A DNA stretch of 42,809 nt from Nocardia crassostreae (GCF_001613405.1 NZ_BDCH01000047.1:1-42809); one strand, 5' to 3'; counted from the stretch's first letter, positions 33,644-42,730 are shown. Translations and numbers: made by a program. Notes: generated by a model from the letters alone, not told the origin.

Positions 33644-34753
33644 ATGACCACTCCGACCCGGCACACGGTGACCACCCTGCTCACCGAGATCGCCGCGGCC
33701 CCCGACGCGCAGACGCTGTTCGAGCGCACCTCGGCTCGGTTGCGCCGTATGGCCCCGTTCGACGCGGCCGTCTGGGTGGCCACCGATCCGGTCAACGGCC
33801 TGACCACCGCGCCGGTGCGGGTGGAGAACCTGCACGAGGGCGGCTGCGGAACCTATTGGGAATCGGAGTTCTTCGCCGAGAACGTCAACCTGTTCCGCGA
33901 TCTGGCCCGCGCCCCCGTCCCGGTGGCGGGCCTGCGCGCCGTCACCGGCGATCGCCCGGCCCGCAGCTCGCTGTACCGGAACTTCATGCGCCCCCGCGGT
34001 TTCGACGACGAGTTGCGCGCGGTCTTCCGCGCCGACGGCCTGCCGTGGGGTCAGCTCAGCCTGTTCCGCGAACGCGGCCGCACCGAATTCGCCGCCGCCG
34101 ACCTGGCTCTCGTCGAAACCCTGTCCACGCCCATCGCGCAGCGGCTGCGCTCCTTCGCCCAACCCGCCGCCCCGCAGGCCGAACCGGAGGACGCCACCGC
34201 GCCCGGCATGCTGCTCTTCGACGCCGAGGGCGGACTGGTATCCATCAATGACGAGGCCCGCGACCTGCTCGCCCAGATGCCACCCGGTCCCGCCACCACG
34301 CCACTGGGCATCGAGCTGCCGCTGCCGGTCTGGATCCTCAGCACCGCCGGTCGCGCCCGCCTCACCGGAGCCAGCGCCCGCATCCGCATTCGCACCCGCC
34401 GCGGCCGCTGGCTGGTGTGCCACGCCTCCTGCCTGCGCGACGCACAGGGCCGCGGCGCCATGACCGCCATGGTCATCGAACCCGCCACACCCTCCGAAGT
34501 GTCCGAACTCGTCCTGGCCGCCTACGAATTGACCCGCCGCGAACTCGATGTCGTCGAGCAGATCGCCCGCGGCCTGCCCACCACCGAGATCGCCGAGCGC
34601 CTCCACCTCTCCCCGCACACCGTGCGCGATCACGTGAAAGCCATCTTCGACAAGGTCGGCGTCACCAGCCGCGGCGAACTGGTCGCCAAGCTGTTCACCG
34701 AATTCCAGCGTCCCGCCACCGAACACCGCACCGTCCGCGCCGAAGTCGGTTGA
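33644..34753 (+). CDS. LuxR-family regulator with GAF/PAS-like sensory region
   Basis: 369 residues. The N-terminal 170 residues resemble a GAF domain found in LuxR regulators (LLTEIAAAPDAQTLFERTSA, then APFDAAVWVATDP). A PAS-like segment follows (GMLLFDAEGGLVSINDEARD). The C-terminal LuxR helix-turn-helix has LTRRELDVVEQIARGLPTTE and SPHTVRDHVKAIFDKVGV. There is no receiver domain, so it is probably ligand-controlled. AGGATGG lies upstream of ATG 33644. It may control itself and the divergent oxidoreductase. Confidence 0.85.
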   Translation: MTTPTRHTVTTLLTEIAAAPDAQTLFERTSARLRRMAPFDAAVWVATDPVNGLTTAPVRVENLHEGGCGTYWESEFFAENVNLFRDLARAPVPVAGLRAVTGDRPARSSLYRNFMRPRGFDDELRAVFRADGLPWGQLSLFRERGRTEFAAADLALVETLSTPIAQRLRSFAQPAAPQAEPEDATAPGMLLFDAEGGLVSINDEARDLLAQMPPGPATTPLGIELPLPVWILSTAGRARLTGASARIRIRTRRGRWLVCHASCLRDAQGRGAMTAMVIEPATPSEVSELVLAAYELTRRELDVVEQIARGLPTTEIAERLHLSPHTVRDHVKAIFDKVGVTSRGELVAKLFTEFQRPATEHRTVRAEVG

Positions 34754-34783
34754 GCGGGTCGTCGAAGGGGGAAACCACCCGGT

Positions 34784-34834
34784 GGCAGCGGCACCGTGTT
34801 GGTACGGCGTCGAAAGGGGCCGGGTGCCGCTGCC
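34784..34834 (+). terminator. 12-bp inverted repeat after the LuxR gene
   Basis: GGCAGCGGCACC (34784-34795) is perfectly complementary to 34823-34834 with a 27-nt loop, 30 bases after the LuxR stop. It is a probable terminator without a T-tract, or part of the leader of the next gene. Confidence 0.55.
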
Positions 34835-34871
34835 GTAACAAGCTTGCGTGGGGAGGGCGGTGCGGGACAAT

Positions 34872-34893
34872 CCTTTCGGGTAGTGCCGAAAGG
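34872..34893 (+). promoter_or_regulatory. Stem-loop covering the ribosome-binding site of the ArsR-type gene
   Basis: CCTTTCGG (34872-34879) pairs with CCGAAAGG (34886-34893) around a 6-nt loop. The right arm supplies most of the ribosome-binding sequence (AAAGGGGG) for the TTG start at 34902, so folding could hide it. Confidence 0.5.
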
Positions 34894-34901
34894 GGGCCGA
34901 T

Positions 34902-35867
34902 TTGTTACGGCTGTGGTTGGAGGCCGAGGATCTGGCTCGGGTGATCATCGCGCGGGGGACGCCGCCCATGGGGGTGGCGGTGCTGGCGGCGCAGGCGCTG
35001 GCGCGGCCGAATCCGGATGGGGTGCTGGATCGCTGGCGGGCGGGGGCGCGGCGGCGGGTGACGCCGTCGATGATGCCGCTGCTGGGTCTGGTGGGGCACG
35101 GACGCTACATCCCGGATTTCCTGACTCCGTACACCGCGGGCTGGGCGGGCGTGGAGGGGCAGATCGACGTTGTGCTGTCCACGCCGCAGCGGGAGGTGCG
35201 CACGCAACTCGCCCGGGCCTTCGGGCGCGGCCTGCCGCCGTCGTGGACCAAGCTGCTCGCCGATGACGACGGGGCGGCATGGGCGGCGCTGGCCACGGCG
35301 GCGCGCGATTTCCACGATCAGATCGTGGCGCCGGACCTGTCCCGGCTCGATGCCGGGATGGGCGCGGAAACCGCCGCTCTCGCACACACTCTCGCGACCG
35401 AGGGGGTGGCGGCGGCGCTGTCGACGCTGCATCCGCGAATTCGATGGTCGCATCCGGTGCTGGAGATCGAGACGCTGCGTGGCGGGGATGTGCGCTTGGG
35501 CGGGCGCGGACTGCAGTTGTGGCCTTCGGCTTTCGTATGGCCCACGCCGCGCGTGCTGCTCGATCACGAGGGTCCGGCGGTGCTGGTGTATCCGGTGCCG
35601 CCGCCCGCGCAGACGGCCGGGATCGCGGCCGATCCGGTCGCGGATCTCCTGGGCCGCACCCGCGTCGCCGTATTGCGGGCCGTGGTCAGCGGGGACAAGA
35701 CCACCAGCGGGCTGGCGCGCGAACTCGACATCAGCGCCGCGTCGGCCTCCGAGCACGCGGCCGTACTGTGTAATGCGGGGCTGCTGTGCAGTATTCGCGA
35801 GGGCCGCGCGGTGTGTCACCGCATCACCCCGCTAGGCACATACCTGCTGCGGCCCCCGGCCTTCTGA
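34902..35867 (+). CDS. ArsR-type winged-helix protein with long N-terminal domain
   Basis: 321 residues. The last 80 residues are an ArsR-like winged helix (RVAVLRAVVSGDKTTSGLAR, then LDISAASASEHAAVLCNAGL and IREGRAVCHRITPLG). The first 230 residues match the all-actinobacterial pattern of DUF5937-type regulators (VLSTPQREVRTQLARAF, LQLWPSAFVWPTP), where this part is thought to sense a ligand. I am unsure of the exact family name. The start is TTG 34902 because AAAGGGGG lies 6 bases upstream. There is no obvious operon partner; the MntR-like gene converges on it. Confidence 0.78.
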   Translation: MLRLWLEAEDLARVIIARGTPPMGVAVLAAQALARPNPDGVLDRWRAGARRRVTPSMMPLLGLVGHGRYIPDFLTPYTAGWAGVEGQIDVVLSTPQREVRTQLARAFGRGLPPSWTKLLADDDGAAWAALATAARDFHDQIVAPDLSRLDAGMGAETAALAHTLATEGVAAALSTLHPRIRWSHPVLEIETLRGGDVRLGGRGLQLWPSAFVWPTPRVLLDHEGPAVLVYPVPPPAQTAGIAADPVADLLGRTRVAVLRAVVSGDKTTSGLARELDISAASASEHAAVLCNAGLLCSIREGRAVCHRITPLGTYLLRPPAF

Positions 35868-35881
35868 GCGCCGCGAAATCC

Positions 35882-36649
35882 TCAGTGCTCGTTGGTGAGC
35901 CAGATGGCTTCGGCGGCAATGCTGCCCAGGTCGACCGTGCGCTCGGCGATCCGCACGGCGATGGTGCCCGCGAAATCGCGCCGCTCCACCAACGTGATCG
36001 GCGTGTCCAGGGCGATGTCGAGCGAATCGAAATACCGCAGCATGGCCGGATCGGAATCGGAAATCCGCGCCACCCAACCGGATTCACCGTCCCGGTAATC
36101 GCTGAGCTGGGTGGCCGGCGGCGTCGGCACCGCGCCGTCCACCGACGGGATGGGATCACCGTGCGGGTCGCGGTCGGGATGACCGAGCTTGGCGTCGATG
36201 CGTGCCATGAGCGTCTCGGAGACGGCGTGCTCGAGCACCTCCGCCTCGTCGTGCACCTCGTCCCAGCCGTAGCCCAGCTCGTTGACCAGGAAGGTCTCGA
36301 TGAGGCGATGCCGTCGCACCATGGCGATGGCCGCCCGCCGCCCGTCCTCGGTGAGGGTGATCGCACCGTAGCGGGCGTGCTCCACCAGACCCTGTTCGGT
36401 GAGCTTGCGCACGGCCTCGGAGACCGTGGAGGCCGACACTTCCATGCGCTCGGCCAGCAGTTTGGTCGTGACCTTGTCCTGCGACCACTCCTGCGCGGTC
36501 CAGATGATCTTCAAATAGTCCTGGGCGACCGAGGACAGCACGGGGGCGATATCCGATCCGCGGCGCGCGGCGGCAGTGTCGGAGGTCCCGTTGGCTTCGG
36601 ACGGATCGGCCAGCTCGCGGCGCGTGGCGATGTCTCGTTTTCCGGGCAC
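35882..36649 (-). CDS. DtxR/MntR-family metal-dependent repressor (SirR-like)
   Basis: About 255 residues. The N-terminal winged helix reads SSVAQDYLKIIWTAQEWSQD then SASTVSEAVRKLTEQGLVEH. The metal-binding and dimerisation segment is MVRRHRLIETFLVNELGYGW then DEVHDEAEVLEHAVS, with the His and Glu ligands of the DtxR/MntR family. The C-terminus has an FeoA/SH3-like domain. It corresponds to M. tuberculosis sirR (Rv2788), which lies near ribF in that genome too. The start is uncertain: GTG 36649 with AAGG upstream is preferred; ATG 36688 is possible. The N-terminal 40 residues look extra compared with Rv2788. Confidence 0.86.
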   Translation of the reverse strand: MPGKRDIATRRELADPSEANGTSDTAAARRGSDIAPVLSSVAQDYLKIIWTAQEWSQDKVTTKLLAERMEVSASTVSEAVRKLTEQGLVEHARYGAITLTEDGRRAAIAMVRRHRLIETFLVNELGYGWDEVHDEAEVLEHAVSETLMARIDAKLGHPDRDPHGDPIPSVDGAVPTPPATQLSDYRDGESGWVARISDSDPAMLRYFDSLDIALDTPITLVERRDFAGTIAVRIAERTVDLGSIAAEAIWLTNEH

Positions 36650-36800
36650 GTACCCAACCTTAGGCACACCTCGTCTCGTTTCCCACATCGGCGCGCTGCC
36701 TGGTAGAAGCAGGTGAACGCAGGGTGTCTACCATGCTTCGTCCTGTGAAGATCCACAATGCCGAATACTGGCCGTGACGCGCTTTGCGTAGGCTTCCGGT

Positions 36801-37751
36801 GTGCAGAGATGGCGAAGTCTCGATGAGATGCCCGTGGAGTGGGGCCGGTGCGTGCTCACGATCGGGGTGTTCGACGGCGTGCACCGCGGTCACGCCCAGC
36901 TCATCAGCCGTGCGGTGAAATCCGCTGCGGTGCGGGGCGTTCCGTCGGTACTCATGACGTTCGACCCGCATCCGCTCGAGGTGGTGCGGCCCGGTTCGCA
37001 TCCGGCGCAGCTGTTCACGCTGACCCGCCGCGCGGAACTGGTGGAGGAACTGGGCATCGACGTCTTCGTGGTGATGCCGTTCACCCACGATTTCATGAAA
37101 CTGACACCCGAGCAGTACGTGCAGCAGCTGCTCGTGGACAAGCTGCACGTGGCCGAGGTCGTGGTGGGCGACAACTTCACCTTCGGCTCCAAGGCCGCGG
37201 GCACCGTGGACACCATGCGCGAATTCGGCGCCCGCTTCGGTTTCGACGTGGACGGGGTGCAGCTGCTCGGCGAGCACGCCGTCACCTTCTCCTCCACCTA
37301 TATCCGCGCCTGCCTGTCCGCCGGTGACATCACCGCCGCCGCGGAGGCGCTGGGCCGCCCGCACCGGATCGAGGGCGTGGTCGTGCACGGCGACGGCCGC
37401 GGCAAGGGCCTGGGCTTCCCGACCGCTAATGTGGCCCCGACCATGCACGCCGCCATCCCGGCCGACGGGGTGTACGCGGGCTGGTTCACCGACCTCGAGG
37501 AACCGGACGCGCCCCGGCGCATGGCCGCCATCTCGGTCGGCACCAACCCCACCTTCGAGGACGGCCGCAACCGCACCGTCGAACCCCATATTCTCGACTT
37601 CGACGGCGATCTCTACGAGAAGCGCGTCGCGGTCGATTTCGTCGAGCAGCTGCGCGGTATGCGCAAGTTCGAATCCATCGACGACCTGGCGCAGGCCATC
37701 GGCCGCGATATGGATCAGGCCCGGAAAGTTCTCACCGCGGCCGACGTGTAA
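36801..37751 (+). CDS. ribF: Bifunctional riboflavin kinase / FAD synthetase
   Basis: 316 residues. The N-terminal FMN adenylyltransferase domain has TIGVFDGVHRGHAQLI and later GDNFTFGSKAAG and FSSTYIRACLSAGD. The C-terminal riboflavin kinase domain has GRGKGLGFPTANV and SVGTNPTFEDG. It converts riboflavin to FMN and FMN to FAD in the cytoplasm. The start is GTG 36801; TAGGCT six bases upstream could be a -10 element for a leaderless transcript. No FMN riboswitch was seen upstream. It lies next to rpsO, as in mycobacteria. Confidence 0.95.
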   Translation: MQRWRSLDEMPVEWGRCVLTIGVFDGVHRGHAQLISRAVKSAAVRGVPSVLMTFDPHPLEVVRPGSHPAQLFTLTRRAELVEELGIDVFVVMPFTHDFMKLTPEQYVQQLLVDKLHVAEVVVGDNFTFGSKAAGTVDTMREFGARFGFDVDGVQLLGEHAVTFSSTYIRACLSAGDITAAAEALGRPHRIEGVVVHGDGRGKGLGFPTANVAPTMHAAIPADGVYAGWFTDLEEPDAPRRMAAISVGTNPTFEDGRNRTVEPHILDFDGDLYEKRVAVDFVEQLRGMRKFESIDDLAQAIGRDMDQARKVLTAADV

Positions 37752-37843
37752 ACTGGCCCGTCGGGTTTGCTGCGGTCCGCGGCGGCGCCCACCCGGATTT
37801 TCCGGACCCTTCCGAGCGCGGACTGAAACAACAGGAGATATCT

Positions 37844-38113
37844 GTGGCTCTGACCACCGAGCAGAAGAAGGCGATCCTCGCCGAGTACGGCGTGCACGAG
37901 AAGGACACCGGTTCCCCGGAGGCGCAAATCGCGCTGCTGTCCAAGCGGATCGCCGACATCACCGAGCACCTCAAGAAGCACAAGCACGACCACCACACCC
38001 GCCACGGCCTGATGGCGCTGATCGGTCGTCGCAAGCGGCTCTCGAAGTACCTGCAGAACACGGACATCAACCGCTACCGTGCTCTGATCGAGCGTCTCGG
38101 CCTGCGTCGCTGA
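37844..38113 (+). CDS. rpsO: 30S ribosomal protein S15
   Basis: 89 residues, full length, with HEKDTGSPEAQIALLSKRIA and KHDHHTRHGLMALIGRRKRL, the hallmark S15 segments. It binds 16S rRNA in the central domain of the 30S subunit. AGGAGA lies before the GTG start at 37844. It lies between ribF and pnp as in many bacteria; a terminator follows. Confidence 0.97.
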   Translation: MALTTEQKKAILAEYGVHEKDTGSPEAQIALLSKRIADITEHLKKHKHDHHTRHGLMALIGRRKRLSKYLQNTDINRYRALIERLGLRR

Positions 38114-38155
38114 TTCGAGCGACACACACTGACAGCCAGAGGTAGTTGACGAACC

Positions 38156-38193
38156 GGCCAACGGGGAGGCTTAGAATCTCCTCGTTGGCCTTT
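38156..38193 (+). terminator. Rho-independent terminator after rpsO
   Basis: GGCCAACGGGGAG (38156-38168) pairs with CTCCTCGTTGGCC (38178-38190) with one mismatch around a 9-nt loop, followed by TTT. It lies 42 bases after the rpsO stop, so pnp probably has its own promoter or is reached by readthrough. Confidence 0.85.
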
Positions 38194-38489
38194 CGTGCAT
38201 CCGGTGAAACCTGCCGTGTGCACGCCAACAAGCCGTACGCACCCGTCGCGTGGCGTCGGTCTTCGGTAGTGGCTTTTCGGGGCGCGCAAGACGAGAGATT
38301 GCGTTGCCGGAGGGCTTCGATCGATGACCGCCTCCGCGTCGCCGTTCCCAAGGGGGAATCGGCCGGGTGTGCGTGTCGTGACCAGGAGGGTCGTGGCGTG
38401 CCCATGCCGGGTACGGCTGACGAGCCGGGATCGCGCACTAGGGAAAGGTGCGCTGGATCCCGGCGAGACGAGAGGTTGAGAAAAGAAAA
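38194..38489 (+). promoter_or_regulatory. Long 5' region of pnp
   Basis: About 300 bases between the rpsO terminator and the pnp ATG contain no convincing gene. In E. coli the pnp leader carries a structure by which PNPase represses its own mRNA; a similar role is plausible but not shown. AGAGG lies about 15 bases before the ATG, followed by an A-rich spacer (GAGAAAAGAAAA). Confidence 0.4.
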
Positions 38490-40751
38490 ATGTCTGAAAC
38501 ACAGAACAGCTCCGCCGTCGAGGTCGAGCCCGGCGTCTTCGAATCCGTCGCGCTGATCGACAACGGCAGCTACGGCACCCGCACCATCCGCTTCGAGACC
38601 GGACGTCTCGCCAAGCAGGCCGCCGGATCCGTCGTCGCCTACCTCGACGATGAGACCATGCTGCTGTCGGCCACCACCGCCGGTAAGAGCCCCAAGGACC
38701 AGTTCGGCTTCTTCCCGCTGACGGTGGACGTCGAGGAGCGCATGTACGCCGCGGGCCGCATCCCCGGCTCGTTCTTCCGTCGTGAGGGCCGCCCCTCCAC
38801 CGACGCCATCCTGACCTGCCGCCTCATCGACCGGCCGCTGCGCCCGTCCTTCGTCGACGGTCTGCGCAACGAGATCCAGGTCGTGGTGACCGTCATGTCG
38901 CTGGATCCCAAGGATCTCTACGACGTGGTCGCCATCAATGCGGCCTCGGCGTCGACTCAGCTCGCGGGTCTGCCGTTCTCCGGCCCGGTCGGCGGCGTGC
39001 GCGTCGCCCTCATCGGTGACCAGTGGGTCGCGTTCCCGACCGTAGAGCAGCTGGAAGGCGCCGTGTTCGACATGGTCGTCGCCGGTCGCGTGGTCGAGGG
39101 CGACGTCGCCATCATGATGGTCGAGGCCGAGGCCACCGACAATGTGCTCGCACTGCTCGCCGACGGCGCCACCGCGCCGACCGAAGCCGTTGTGGCGCAG
39201 GGCCTCGAGGCCGCCAAGCCGTTCATCGCCCGCCTGTGCAAGGCGCAGCAGGACCTGGCCGAGAAGGCCGCCAAGGAGACCGCCGAATTCCCGGTCTTCC
39301 TGCCCTACCAGCCCGATGCCTACGAGGCCGTCGAGGGCACCGCCAAGGCGGAGCTCAACGAGGCGCTGTCCATCGCGGGCAAGCAGGAGCGCGAGGAGAA
39401 GATCGACGAGATCAAGCTCTCGGTGCTGTCCTCGCTCGCCGAGTCCTTCGAGGGCCGCGAGAAGGAGCTGGGCGCGGCGTTCCGCTCGGTCACCAAGAAG
39501 CTTGTGCGCCAGCGCATCCTGACCGACGGCTTCCGCATCGACGGCCGCGGTCTGGCCGATATCCGTGCGCTGTCGGCCGAGGTCGCGGTGGTTCCGCGCG
39601 CCCACGGTTCGGCGCTGTTCGAGCGCGGCGAGACCCAGATCATGGGTGTCACCACCCTCGACATGGTGAAGATGGCGCAGCAGGTCGACTCGCTCGGCCC
39701 GGAGACCTCCAAGCGCTACATGCACCACTACAACTTCCCGCCGTTCTCCACCGGTGAGACCGGCCGCGTGGGCTCCCCCAAGCGGCGCGAGATCGGCCAC
39801 GGCGCGCTCGCCGAGCGGGCGCTCATGCCGGTGCTGCCCTCGCAGGAGGAGTTCCCCTACGCCATCCGTCAGGTGTCGGAGGCGTTGGGCTCCAACGGTT
39901 CCACCTCCATGGGTTCGGTGTGCGCCTCCACCCTGTCGCTGCTGAACGCCGGTGTGCCGCTGAAGGCTCCGGTGGCCGGTATCGCCATGGGTCTCGTGTC
40001 GGACACCATCAAGAACGACAAGGGTGAGGACGAGGTCCGCTACGTGGCCCTCACCGACATCCTGGGCGCCGAGGATGCCTTCGGCGATATGGACTTCAAG
40101 GTCGCCGGTACCCCCGAGTTCGTGACGGCTCTCCAGCTCGACACCAAGCTCGACGGCATCCCGTCGCAGGTCCTCGCGGGTGCGCTGAACCAGGCCAAGG
40201 ACGCGCGTCTGACCATCCTGGATGTCATGGCCGAGGCCATCGCCACCCCGGATGAGATGAGCCCCTACGCTCCTCGCGTCACCGCCATCAAGATCCCGGT
40301 CGACAAGATCGGTGAGGTGATCGGACCCAAGGGCAAGGTCATCAACCAGATCACCGAGGACACCGGCGCCAACATCTCCATCGAGGATGACGGCACCGTG
40401 TTCGTCGGCGCGACCGACGGCCCGTCGGCGCAGGCCGCGATCGACGCGATCAACGCCATCGCCAACCCGCAGCTGCCCAAGGTCGGCGAGCGCTTCCTGG
40501 GCACGGTCGTCAAGACCACCGCCTTCGGCGCGTTCGTCTCGCTGCTGCCGGGTCGCGACGGTCTGGTGCACATCTCGAAGCTGGGCAACGGCAAGCGCGT
40601 CGCCAAGGTCGAGGATGTGGTGAACGTGGGTGACAAGCTGCGCGTCGAGATCGCCGATATCGACAACCGCGGCAAGATCTCGCTGGTGCCGGTCGACGAG
40701 GATTCGGACAACGCGGACGCGGCTCCGGCCGCCGACACCGCGGCCGAGTGA
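38490..40751 (+). CDS. pnp: Polyribonucleotide nucleotidyltransferase (PNPase)
   Basis: 753 residues. There are two RNase PH-like domains, the first around MLLSATTAGKSPKDQFGFFP, the second around GETQIMGVTTLDMVKMAQQV and SNGSTSMGSVCASTLSLLNA. A KH domain (about residues 605-665, IGEVIGPKGKVINQI) and an S1 domain (about 670-740, LGTVVKTTAFGAFVSLLPGR) follow. It degrades RNA 3' to 5' by phosphorolysis and can add heteropolymeric tails. The actinobacterial form is also called gpsI. The start is ATG 38490, giving MSETQNS. An antisense reading frame of over 900 codons opposite it is a G+C artefact. Confidence 0.97.
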   Translation: MSETQNSSAVEVEPGVFESVALIDNGSYGTRTIRFETGRLAKQAAGSVVAYLDDETMLLSATTAGKSPKDQFGFFPLTVDVEERMYAAGRIPGSFFRREGRPSTDAILTCRLIDRPLRPSFVDGLRNEIQVVVTVMSLDPKDLYDVVAINAASASTQLAGLPFSGPVGGVRVALIGDQWVAFPTVEQLEGAVFDMVVAGRVVEGDVAIMMVEAEATDNVLALLADGATAPTEAVVAQGLEAAKPFIARLCKAQQDLAEKAAKETAEFPVFLPYQPDAYEAVEGTAKAELNEALSIAGKQEREEKIDEIKLSVLSSLAESFEGREKELGAAFRSVTKKLVRQRILTDGFRIDGRGLADIRALSAEVAVVPRAHGSALFERGETQIMGVTTLDMVKMAQQVDSLGPETSKRYMHHYNFPPFSTGETGRVGSPKRREIGHGALAERALMPVLPSQEEFPYAIRQVSEALGSNGSTSMGSVCASTLSLLNAGVPLKAPVAGIAMGLVSDTIKNDKGEDEVRYVALTDILGAEDAFGDMDFKVAGTPEFVTALQLDTKLDGIPSQVLAGALNQAKDARLTILDVMAEAIATPDEMSPYAPRVTAIKIPVDKIGEVIGPKGKVINQITEDTGANISIEDDGTVFVGATDGPSAQAAIDAINAIANPQLPKVGERFLGTVVKTTAFGAFVSLLPGRDGLVHISKLGNGKRVAKVEDVVNVGDKLRVEIADIDNRGKISLVPVDEDSDNADAAPAADTAAE

Positions 40752-40776
40752 GTGTCGTAGCTCTGGCGTAATCTGC

Positions 40777-40815
40777 GGTGGCCCTTCGCTCCGGATGATG
40801 GAGTGAGGGGCCACC
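40777..40815 (+). terminator. Stem-loop after pnp
   Basis: GGTGGCCCTTCGCTCC (40777-40792) pairs with GGAGTGAGGGGCCACC (40800-40815) at 14 of 16 positions around a 7-nt loop. It is followed by GGTTTCTC. It lies 26 bases after the pnp stop and 30 bases before the pepR start. Confidence 0.75.
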
Positions 40816-40844
40816 GGTTTCTCGTCTGCCAGTTGTGGGGAAGC

Positions 40845-42140
40845 ATGGTTCGGAAGAAGGACACTCGAGTGTCGGGTAAGGAAGCTGCGCTGGTTCGCAC
40901 CACCTCCGAGGTGCCGTATGCCGATACCGGTGTGCGGAAAACCGTCCTGCCCGGTGGACTACGAGTCGTCACCGAGCATGTGCCGGGCGTGCGCTCGGCC
41001 TCCATCGGCGTATGGGTCGGAGTCGGCTCGCGCGATGAAGGGCCGACCGTGGCGGGTGCGGCGCACTTCCTCGAGCATCTGCTGTTCAAGGCCACGCCCA
41101 CGCGCAGCGCGCTGGATATCGCGCAGGCCATGGATGCCGTCGGCGGTGAGCTGAACGCGTTCACGGCCAAGGAGCAGACGTGCTACTACGCGCACGTGCT
41201 CGACGAGGATCTGCGGCTCGCAGTGGATCTCGTATCCGATGTGGTGCTCAACGGGCTGTGCCGGGCCGAGGACGTGGCCGTGGAGCGGCAGGTCGTGCTC
41301 GAGGAAATCTGCATGCGCGACGACGATCCGGAGGACATGGTCGGGGACGCGTTTCTCACCGCCATGTTCGGTGAGCACCCCATCGGGCGGCCGGTGATCG
41401 GGAGCATCGAATCCATCGAAGGCATGCAGGCCGCGCAATTGCGGTCGTTCCATCAGCGTCGGTACCGGCCCGATCGCATGGTCGTGGCGGTGGCGGGCAA
41501 TGTGGAGCATGAGCACACCGTGGAATTGGTGCACCGGGCGTTCGCGCCGCACCTGGAAACGGGGCGTGAACCGGCGGGGCGGCGGGAAGGCAAGTTCCGG
41601 CCGCGTGGGAATCCGGAACTGCTGCGGATTCATCGGGACAGTGAACAGGCGCACTTGGTTTTCGGCACCCGGGCCTTCGGGCGGCATGAGGGTGAAAAGC
41701 GGTGGCCGCTCTCGGTTCTCAATACCGTTCTCGGCGGCGGATTGAGTTCGCGGCTTTTTCAGGCCATACGCGAGGAACGTGGGCTGGCCTACTCGGTGTA
41801 CTCCAGCGTCGACACCTTTGCTGATACGGGGGCTTTCTCGGTTTATCTCGGCTGCCAGCCCGAAAACCTCGGCAAGGTGGCGGATCTGGCTCGGGGCGTG
41901 CTGGAAGAAGTGGCGGCCAATGGCATCACCGATGCCGAATGCGCTCGGGCCAAAGGGTCGCTGCGGGGTGGGCTCGTTCTGGGGCTGGAAGACTCCGGGT
42001 CCCGGATGAATCGCATCGGGCGGTCCGAGCTCAGCTATGGCAACCACCGGAGCGTTTCTGAGTCGCGGTCGCGGGGCCCTACCGGCGCACCCGGGACCTT
42101 CCCGCTGCGGTTCGACGGCTGGTCGACTGAGGCGAGGTGA
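40845..42140 (+). CDS. pepR: M16-family zinc metallopeptidase (PepR-like) with altered, shortened C-terminus
   Basis: 431 residues. The zinc site is HFLEH (His74, Glu77, His78), with the downstream Glu in EDVAVERQVVLEEICMRDDD. The second half has VLGGGLSSRLFQAIREERGL and the family's RIGRSELSYG segment. After about residue 406 (HRSVSE) the sequence stops resembling PepR. It ends in an unrelated 25-residue tail containing one copy of a 22-bp repeat. Relatives continue about 35-50 more residues, with a conserved VLGPY segment. So the 3' end has been replaced by a rearrangement or an assembly join. It is M16-like and probably processes peptides; activity here is uncertain. The start is ATG 40845, with GGGGA upstream. 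Confidence 0.85.
   Translation: MVRKKDTRVSGKEAALVRTTSEVPYADTGVRKTVLPGGLRVVTEHVPGVRSASIGVWVGVGSRDEGPTVAGAAHFLEHLLFKATPTRSALDIAQAMDAVGGELNAFTAKEQTCYYAHVLDEDLRLAVDLVSDVVLNGLCRAEDVAVERQVVLEEICMRDDDPEDMVGDAFLTAMFGEHPIGRPVIGSIESIEGMQAAQLRSFHQRRYRPDRMVVAVAGNVEHEHTVELVHRAFAPHLETGREPAGRREGKFRPRGNPELLRIHRDSEQAHLVFGTRAFGRHEGEKRWPLSVLNTVLGGGLSSRLFQAIREERGLAYSVYSSVDTFADTGAFSVYLGCQPENLGKVADLARGVLEEVAANGITDAECARAKGSLRGGLVLGLEDSGSRMNRIGRSELSYGNHRSVSESRSRGPTGAPGTFPLRFDGWSTEAR
42109..42130 (+). repeat. 22-bp direct repeat, left copy
   Basis: This 22-bp stretch (starting GGTTCGACGGCTGG) matches 42731-42752 with one mismatch. Each copy contains TCGAC-N5-GTCGA, an inverted pair around a 5-bp core. It lies in the aberrant tail of pepR. 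Confidence 0.75.
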
Positions 42141-42224
42141 ATGCCACCGCCGTTGCGCTGGGCGCGGATTCGGCGGTGGGTAAAACACGTGGCGGCGGGG
42201 GGTCGGCGGTCCGAGCATGGGGCC

Positions 42225-42661
42225 ATGGCTTTCATGTCGTCCGGGGAACGCTTGGTTGTGTTGGGCTTCGGTTTGTTTCTGCTGTTCAATGGCGCCATCG
42301 GGGTGATCGAGATCGCCAACGGCGTGGGGTATCTGACCGGGCATGGTGACTCGATCACCGTGCGTGTCGAAGGCACTCGGGAGGTGCAGACCGAGGAGGG
42401 GACCGGGCGGGAGAGCTACGGGTATTACGACAAGGGCGGGGAGCGGCATGAGGTCGTGCTGTGGGGACTGTACGAGGCGGGCGCGACGGTTGAGGCGCGA
42501 GAGGTGCTGGTGCCCTGGGGTATTACGAGTGGGCCGACAATACGCTCATCGAGGAGAAAGCCGATGCACAGGAGCGAGTGATCGTTGGTGGGCTGTGGAG
42601 CTGCTTCGGGTTGGGTGGGGCGGCTGTGTTCGGATGGATGGTTCACCGGCATCGGTGGTAG
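42225..42661 (+). pseudogene. Small membrane protein gene with a probable frameshift
   Basis: From ATG 42225 (MAFMSSGERL) the protein has one N-terminal helix (LVVLGFGLFLLFNGAIGVIE) and a polar domain. Near 42516-42521 (CTGGGGTAT) the frame appears to slip. The original frame runs on to a meaningless end at 42581. The shifted frame gives YYEWADNTLIEEKADAQERV, then a second helix VGGLWSCFGLGGAAVFGWMV and HRHRW, ending with TAG at 42661. A one-base change in the G-run would restore a two-helix protein of about 145 residues. No family recognised. Confidence 0.55.
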
Positions 42662-42730
42662 GTCGGCGGGCGGGCGGGGGAGGACTGTGTCGGGAGACGA
42701 AGCTGAGCAAAGAGGGCAATGGCTCGTCCT

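Noticed and set aside
32461..34251. A 596-codon plus-strand frame over the FAD oxidoreductase and into the LuxR gene
   Set aside because: It lies antisense to the oxidoreductase and out of frame with the LuxR gene; no recognisable domain.
36650..36800. FMN riboswitch upstream of ribF
   Set aside because: The 151-bp region lacks the conserved RFN-element helices, and a -10-like TAGGCT lies immediately before the GTG, which leaves no room for a leader.
38067..40814. A 915-codon open frame antisense to rpsO/pnp
   Set aside because: It is composed of Gly/Arg/Asp/Leu/His-rich low-complexity sequence, mirrors the codon bias of the pnp strand, and has no family resemblance; it is a high-GC artefact.
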